A DNA stretch of 46,602 nucleotides. Origin: a virus. How positions within the stretch are numbered: position 1 is the first letter of the stretch; each line of letters begins with the position of its first letter. Positions 43,201-46,602 of this stretch are shown here, piece by piece. The translations under genes were made by a program, and so were the position numbers. The stretch lies in the IMG/VR virus record IMGVR_UViG_3300021142_000051, positions 1 to 46,602 of that record; one strand, written 5' to 3'. The notes beneath the pieces were generated by a model that worked only from the letters and a program-made list of their open reading frames with translations, was not told the origin of the DNA and made no database searches.

Positions 43201-43558
43201 AACAACATTGACTAATAGTAATTGGAACATTGAATATAACCAAGGAAATTATTTAAATGGAACTACTGGTATATTTACAGCGCCTGTTGCAGGATTATAT
43301 CAGGTAAATCTAGTTATCAGAACTTCCGTTAATAATTATAATAATATCATACAAGCATTAGTAAGAAAAACTGCAGCTATTGGCGGAGGAACTACGACAC
43401 TAATTATGGTAGAATTTGGAAATAACACTTCAATGAATCATGCTGGCGGAAGTAATATTGTTAAAATGGCAGTGGGTGATACTCTTCAGCTAATAGCGTC
43501 TGCAGGTACAATTAGTTTTGATGGTAATGATAATTGGTCAGTAGCATACATAGGTTAA
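37232..43558 (+). CDS. Giant tail fibre with heptad coiled coils, beta-propeller-like and C1q-like domains
   Basis: A 2108-residue protein. Domain order: N-terminal anchor (1-55, APIQFIRSFTPGKVPDAANV); heptad array 1 (about 73-640, x-x-aromatic-N-x-A-N); beta domain (about 640-865; VIC-TADNG-NDTFIDLGINSS, DGYLYVQG, QGRWKNNVGLVI); heptad array 2 (about 869-1329); a short fibre domain (TWTNIDTGVIYENWG); five propeller-like units (about 1428-1675; DGSNMYVVG, YTLSTPWDITTATY); a beta-rich stem (GPTTITGQLTVTGG); and a C1q/TNF-like tip (about 1970-2108; GIFTAPVAGLYQVNLVI ... GNDNWSVAYIG). It probably forms a trimeric adsorption fibre. The next fibre gene starts four bases after its stop. Confidence 0.85.
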   Translation: MANTAPIQFIRSFTPGKVPDAANVAVGGLAVNLADRIIYSKDPTGNVIYFIDPDVNSLANIANSLLSAANSITPAYAQANSAYAQANVALSVGQHAYNTANSIWAEANNAYVEANNAYNLASYTYSFAANAYIFASSIANNAYNTANSAWFTANTANATANLSLNNIKSAWNTANAGYNVANLAFVVSNSAWNTANAGYNVANLSFVVANSAWNTANTANGTANIALSTAQASYNNANIAYNRANTAYAQANNAYTYASNIANNSFISANSAWNTANAAYNVANLSFVVANSAFNTANASYNVANLSFVVANSAWNTANTANGTANIALSVAQSGYNNSNSAFNTANAAYNVANLSFVVANSAWNTANTANGTANIALSVAQSGYNNSNSAFNTANAAYNVANLSFAVANSGYNTANAGYNVANLSFAVANSGYNTANAGYNVANLSFNVANASFNTANASYNVANLSFVVANSAWNTANTANGTANIALSTAQAGYNNSNGAFNTANASYNVANLSFNVANAAFNTANAGYKVANLSFAVANSAWNTANASYNTANSSWNTANASYNVANLAFAVTNSAFNTANAGYNVANLAFAVANSAWFTANTANGTANIALSVAQSGYNNSNSAYDQANSAYATANGKLSTSGGTINGSLLITNDLTVNGNVSYVGNVNSLTITGNTGEFFGNTGTGFNALYAGIPVGFVFEPQTVVQVTGNYNSYSQVNHQNINSGNNSSTDVICTADNGNANDTFIDLGINSSTYYQDGFTLSNPNDGYLYVQGNTATGGGNLIVATMSNNDIIFATGGQNLNNEQGRWKNNVGLVIKKTTPSINVTSGALQVAGGAGISGNVYAGAVYSGGTLVLTAEPTGNAAYVAANSAWNTANTAYNVANLSFAVANSGFNTANAGYNVANLAFAVANSGFNTANAGYNVANLSFAVANSGFNTANAGYNVANLAFAVANASFNTANAGYNVANLAFAVANSGFNTANAGYNVANLSFAVANSAWNTANTANGTANIALSVAQSSYNNSNSAFNTANAGYNVANLAFAVANASFNTANAGYNVANLAFAVANSAWNTANTANATANIALSVAQSGYNNSNAAFNTANASYNVANLSFAVANSAWFAANTANATANIALSIAQAGYNNSNAAFNTANAGYNVANLAFVVANSAWNTANTANATANIALSIAQSAYNNSNGAFNTANAGYNVANISFNVANLSFAVANAAFDTANAGYNVANSAWFTANTANGTANVALSVAQAAYNQANTGGGNTVYAAYLTANTANATANIALSVAQAAYNQANTGGGNTVYAAYNQANIAYLTANTKVYNFRQNTAPTSANTSDTWTNIDTGVIYENWGNTSNPVWAEFGPTGVMANSAPGILSALSISSGPIAVNGNISSNTSSIYSSNSSILVSANNNITSIFHTGKRFSVNAQDTTMVGISFSTDGTKMYLCGYINDKVYQYNLSTPWDISTSSYVANTSISAQVTSPEDLDFSSDGSNMYVVGTSGNGVSRYTLSTPWDITTATYVANTNISIGTSLYGLHFKPDGTAFFTCSFTSGTVQKYNLGTAWDVTTASFVNGLLISSRSPSPSSLTFSADGFIMYVVDTTYDIVLQYNLGTAWDITTATYVGKLYIGFQDTTMYGIYLTQSQNKLFLSGIDSDTVCEYVLNNDNLQISTNSVYIAARTTIGNDFVVAGNTKIDNRLITDGALTVNGPVNVTGLTAITGPTTITGQLTVTGGCTLGSNAAFNFIGASQTTGTTTIGGGNQTGTITIGPSSATQSINIATGATTTSNTKTVNIGTGGSSNSNTNITIGSAVSGSLGTTTIQTPNVIITSANTAQSAVSLLGTIPSTSPTTGALTVAGGVGISGNLTVGSIITGNYIPSTAVGAAIQLTAANTNGGTGYADFLKITNVSGGTTNQNKWIRISSIGELQIVNSAYQITALSLSDGGDLTLAGNTTVNGIAAGYAPNRPAFCVRGNGGQVSATTTLTNSNWNIEYNQGNYLNGTTGIFTAPVAGLYQVNLVIRTSVNNYNNIIQALVRKTAAIGGGTTTLIMVEFGNNTSMNHAGGSNIVKMAVGDTLQLIASAGTISFDGNDNWSVAYIG
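37447..39140 (+). repeat. Heptad-repeat array 1 of the giant fibre
   Basis: About 1.7 kb (roughly 80 units) encode seven-residue units such as SAWNTAN, AGYNVAN, LSFVVAN, TANGTAN, IALSVAQ and SGYNNSN. Units are often grouped in threes (63 bases). Protein identity is high, while codons vary synonymously between copies. Confidence 0.9.
38432..38557 (+). repeat. 63-bp exact tandem duplication inside array 1
   Basis: The block at 38432-38494 is repeated immediately at 38495-38557, almost without difference until the last codons. It covers three heptads and looks like a recent unit duplication amid otherwise codon-diverged copies. Confidence 0.85.
39836..41220 (+). repeat. Heptad-repeat array 2 of the giant fibre
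   Basis: About 1.4 kb (roughly 65 units) of the same seven-residue pattern, after the beta domain. It includes several copies of a 63-base block with AGYNVAN-LAFAVAN-SGFNTAN, and near its end two copies of a block encoding TANATANIALSVAQAAYNQA and the Gly-Gly break NTGGGNTVYAAY. Confidence 0.9.
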
Positions 43559-43562
43559 AAAA

Positions 43563-46500
43563 ATGTCAATAATTCAATTTCCAAATAATCCAACTTTATA
43601 CCAAACATTCACAGTCGGTAGTAAGACTTGGATATGGAACGGGTATGCGTGGGATTTACAAACCGCTAACACAACTAATTTATCAACTGTAGCGAATAAT
43701 GCATTATTAATTGCTCAAGCAGCATACAATAATTCCAACTCATCATTCAATACGGCCAATTCAGCTTACAACGTAGCTAATCTATCCTTTACGGTTGCTA
43801 ATAGTGCTTGGAATACTGCTAACACAGCTAATACAACCGCTAACATAGCATTAAGCGTTGCTCAATCCGGTTATAACAACGCTAACGCAGCTTTCAATAC
43901 TGCTAACGCAGGTTATAACGTTGCCAATCTTTCTTTTGCTGTTGCTAACAGTGCGTTAAGTACTGCTCAAGCAGCATACAATAATTCCAACTCATCATTT
44001 AATACCGCTAACGCAGGTTATAATGTAGCTAACACCGCTAATGCAACAGCTAACATAGCATTAAGCGTTGCACAATCATCCTATGGACAAGCTAACAGTG
44101 AACCGAAAGGTACTGCAGCTTATAACGTTGCAAACTTATCTTTTAACGTAGCAAACGCTGCGTTTAATACAGCAAACGCTGGATATACTGTTGCCAACCT
44201 ATCATTTGCTGTTGCTAATGCAGCTTTCAATACTGCTAACGCAGGTTATAACGTTGCCAATCTTTCTTTTGTGGTTGCTAATGCAGCTTTCAACACTGCT
44301 AACGCAGGTTATAACGTTGCCAATCTTTCTTTTGTAGTCGCTAATAGTGCTTGGTTTACTGCCAATACAGCTAATGCAACCGCTAACATTGCGTTAAGTA
44401 CTGCGCAAGCAGGTTATAATAATTCCAATGGAGCATTTAATACCGCTAACGCTGGGTATAACGTTGCCAACTTAGCATATTCCGCTGCGAATAGTAAATT
44501 ATCAACGTCTGGCGGTACTATCAATGGAAGTTTAACAATTACCAATAATCTAACAGTTAATGGTAATGTTTCTTACGTAGGTAATGTAAATTCCATATTA
44601 ATTACTGGTAACACTGGTGAATTCTTTGGTAATACAGGAACAGGATTTAATGCACTGTACGCAGGTGTTCCAGTTGGATTCGTATTTGAACCTCAAACAG
44701 TATTGCAGATAACAGGAAATTACAACGGATACTCACAAGCGAATCACCAGAATATTAATAGTGGGAATAATAGTTCAACTGATGTTATTTGTACCGCAGA
44801 CAATGGTAATAATAATGATACGTTCATTGACTTAGGTATCAACAGTTCAACATACATTCAAGCAGGATTCGGATTAACTGTACCAAACGATGGTTACTTG
44901 TACGTACAAGGTAATACAGCTACAGGAGGTGGTAATTTAATCCTTGCTACAATGGCGAATAATGATATCATATTCGCTACTTCTGGTCAGAATGCAAATA
45001 ACGAACAAGGTCGTTGGAAGAATAACGTTGGTTTAGTAATTAAACAGAATACATCTTCTGTTAACGTAACTTCTGGCGCGTTACAAGTTGCTGGCGGTGC
45101 TGGTATATCAGGTAATGTTTACGCAGGAGCTGTTTATTCTGGCGGCACATTAGTTTTAACAGCGGAACCAACAGGTAATGCCGCGTACAATACTGCTAAT
45201 GCTGGATATACTGTTGCCAACCTATCATTTGCTGTTGCTAATGCAGCTTTCAATACTGCTAACGCAGGTTATAACGTTGCTAATTTATCATTTAATGTAG
45301 CCAATGCATCATTTAATACTGCTAATGCTGGATACAATGTAGCAAATCTAGCTTTTGCGGTCGCTAACTCTGGATTCAATACCGCTAACGCAGGTTACAA
45401 TGTTGCCAATCTATCCTTTGTAGTTGCTAACAGTGCTTGGAACACCGCTAATACTGCTAATGGAACTGCTAACATAGCATTAAGCGTTGCACAATCATCC
45501 TATGGACAAGCTAATAGTGAACCGAAAGGTACTGCAGCATACAATGTTGCCAATTTAGCATTTAACGTAGCAAACGCAGCTTTCAATACTGCTAATGCTA
45601 GCTACAATGTAGCGAATCTTTCTTTTGATGTTGCTAATTCCGCTTGGTTTACTGCTAACACCGCTAATGCAACCGCTAATATCGCGTTAAGCGTTGCTCA
45701 ATCTGGATACAATAATTCTAACGGAGCATTTAATACCGCTAACGCTGGTTATAACGTTGCTAATCTTTCTTTTGCTGTTGCTAATTCAGCGTTACCAAAT
45801 ACTGGTAGTATAATAACAGTAAATTCTAGATCAATTTTAGTAGTATCTAATACAACATCGTCTACATCAAATACTACTGGTGCATTAGTTGTTTCTGGAG
45901 GTATTGGTACTTCTGGTAATGTTGTATCTACTCAATCATTTGCTGCACAAGCTGCATCAGGAGCAACAACCCAGGCCACTTTATTATGTGATAATACCGG
46001 ACCAAGAGTTGATTTCGGTACAATTGTTACTACAAATTCTTATATGCGTGTTGGTGCATATAATAATATCAATAATATTGACACTTACACTAGAGATTTC
46101 CGTATTGGATCTACAGCAGTATCAAATATTCTATACGCAAATAACGTAACTGGATCTATTGGCGTTGGTATTTCGCCAATTGCTGGGCAGTCGTTCAATG
46201 TTGCCAAACAGATCACTGGTGGTGTGTATAGCATGGGAGTAAGATCTACTGGTACTATCCAAAGTGACGTAACTACTCAAGCCAGAGGATTTGACAGCGG
46301 TTTAGGAACATCTGCAACGAGTTTCACTCTGGGATCATTAGTTCATTATTATGCATCCCCGGCAGCTTTTGGTTCTGGCTCAACAGTTACTAGCCAAATA
46401 GGGTTTCAAGCTGAATCCAACCTTACTGGCGCAACTAATAACTACGGCTTCTATTCTAATATTCCAACAAACGCTAATACCAGTTACAATTTTTATGCTG

Positions 46501-46602
46501 CTGGAACTGCTCCTAACTATTTCTCAGGTAATACCACTTTTGGAACTAGCGTTACTGCTAATAACGGGATTTATTCAAAGAATAATTTCACAGGAACTTA
46601 TA
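43563..46602 (+). CDS. Second giant tail fibre (3' end outside the window)
   Basis: Open from the ATG at 43563 to the window end (1013 codons without a stop). The N-terminus (MSIIQFPNNPTLYQTFTVGS, KTWIWNGYAWDLQTA) is a short anchor often seen in marine phage fibres. Next come heptad array 1 (43690-44480), a beta domain (44494-45180) very like that at 39142-39840, heptad array 2 (45180-45790), then a beta fibre domain (SNTTGALVVSGGIGTSGNVV, FRIGSTAVSNILYANN, GFQAESNLTGATNNYGFYSN). That last part resembles shafts leading to receptor-binding or chaperone domains, which lie beyond the window. A weak TAGG precedes the start. It is a paralogue of the 2108-residue fibre. Confidence 0.85.
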   Translation, partial: MSIIQFPNNPTLYQTFTVGSKTWIWNGYAWDLQTANTTNLSTVANNALLIAQAAYNNSNSSFNTANSAYNVANLSFTVANSAWNTANTANTTANIALSVAQSGYNNANAAFNTANAGYNVANLSFAVANSALSTAQAAYNNSNSSFNTANAGYNVANTANATANIALSVAQSSYGQANSEPKGTAAYNVANLSFNVANAAFNTANAGYTVANLSFAVANAAFNTANAGYNVANLSFVVANAAFNTANAGYNVANLSFVVANSAWFTANTANATANIALSTAQAGYNNSNGAFNTANAGYNVANLAYSAANSKLSTSGGTINGSLTITNNLTVNGNVSYVGNVNSILITGNTGEFFGNTGTGFNALYAGVPVGFVFEPQTVLQITGNYNGYSQANHQNINSGNNSSTDVICTADNGNNNDTFIDLGINSSTYIQAGFGLTVPNDGYLYVQGNTATGGGNLILATMANNDIIFATSGQNANNEQGRWKNNVGLVIKQNTSSVNVTSGALQVAGGAGISGNVYAGAVYSGGTLVLTAEPTGNAAYNTANAGYTVANLSFAVANAAFNTANAGYNVANLSFNVANASFNTANAGYNVANLAFAVANSGFNTANAGYNVANLSFVVANSAWNTANTANGTANIALSVAQSSYGQANSEPKGTAAYNVANLAFNVANAAFNTANASYNVANLSFDVANSAWFTANTANATANIALSVAQSGYNNSNGAFNTANAGYNVANLSFAVANSALPNTGSIITVNSRSILVVSNTTSSTSNTTGALVVSGGIGTSGNVVSTQSFAAQAASGATTQATLLCDNTGPRVDFGTIVTTNSYMRVGAYNNINNIDTYTRDFRIGSTAVSNILYANNVTGSIGVGISPIAGQSFNVAKQITGGVYSMGVRSTGTIQSDVTTQARGFDSGLGTSATSFTLGSLVHYYASPAAFGSGSTVTSQIGFQAESNLTGATNNYGFYSNIPTNANTSYNFYAAGTAPNYFSGNTTFGTSVTANNGIYSKNNFTGTY
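43690..45790 (+). repeat. Heptad-repeat arrays of the second giant fibre
   Basis: Two arrays (43690-44480, about 37 units; 45180-45790, about 29 units) flank a beta domain. Units match those of the first giant fibre. A GQANSEPKGTAAYNVANL break occurs once in each array (about 44088 and 45502), showing that the arrays share a larger-scale duplication. Confidence 0.88.

Noticed and set aside
45889-46149. 86-residue ORF in another frame near the window end
   Set aside because: It is a shadow of the second giant fibre, whose frame stays open through it with fibre-like sequence.

Overview
This window is a stretch of an AT-rich, T4-like myovirus genome. It resembles the T4-like phages of marine or freshwater picoplankton (cyanophages and pelagimyophages) more than coliphage T4. 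The evidence is phoH next to a RecB/Cas4-type exonuclease, the T4 gene order 33-59-32, the baseplate order 48-53-hub-25-6-7?-8, fibre proteins of the cyanophage type, several 2OG-Fe(II) oxygenases, and NATAAATA late-promoter motifs. The host cannot be read from the sequence. Export-signal proteins (a secreted HNH protein and an RlpA-like protein) and the low GC content fit a low-GC Gram-negative or cyanobacterial host.

Layout. (1) 97-5145, + strand: a metabolic and replication block with a conserved unknown, a small conserved protein, PhoH, a 2OG-Fe(II) oxygenase, a small conserved protein, the exonuclease, the secreted HNH-type protein, the RlpA-like protein, then gp33 (late-transcription coactivator) and gp59 (helicase loader). 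(2) 5220-6110: gp32 single-strand binding protein, closed by a strong terminator. (3) 6142-10767, - strand: in transcription order gp4 head-completion nuclease, a gp2-like protein, a tail-tube paralogue, gp26, a small ORF reached by an apparent -1 frameshift, and a 637-residue tape-measure-like protein with a muralytic domain. (4) 10816-29850, + strand: tail-tube cap gp48, gp53, a hub protein, gp25, gp6, a gp7-position protein, a fibre-like protein, gp8, and a DUF4815-type virion protein that looks split in two. (5) 29880-46602, + strand: the host-recognition region, with a long fibre, a collagen-like/glycine-rich protein, two 2OG-Fe(II) oxygenases, two small conserved fibre-associated proteins, a 2108-residue fibre and a second giant fibre that runs off the window.

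The most notable observations are: (a) gp26 ends in U-UUU-UUA with an SD-like GGAGGG 9 nt upstream, and its -1 frame runs straight into a small ORF just before the tape-measure-like gene, which is the lambda G/GT/H arrangement placed in a T4-like phage; (b) a collagen-like virion protein full of Asn-Pro-Gly triplets lies one gene upstream of two 2OG-Fe(II) oxygenases, one of them PKHD-type, suggesting a phage system that hydroxylates its own adhesin; (c) giant fibres built from about 200 copies of a seven-residue unit with an aromatic and an alanine spaced as in a coiled coil; and (d) one glycine/tyrosine-rich beta domain recurring in four different baseplate proteins.

No tRNA, CRISPR array, insertion sequence or integrase was seen. 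No intergenic stretch exceeds about 300 bases; the longest is 3824-3974, which holds a late promoter and a leader hairpin.
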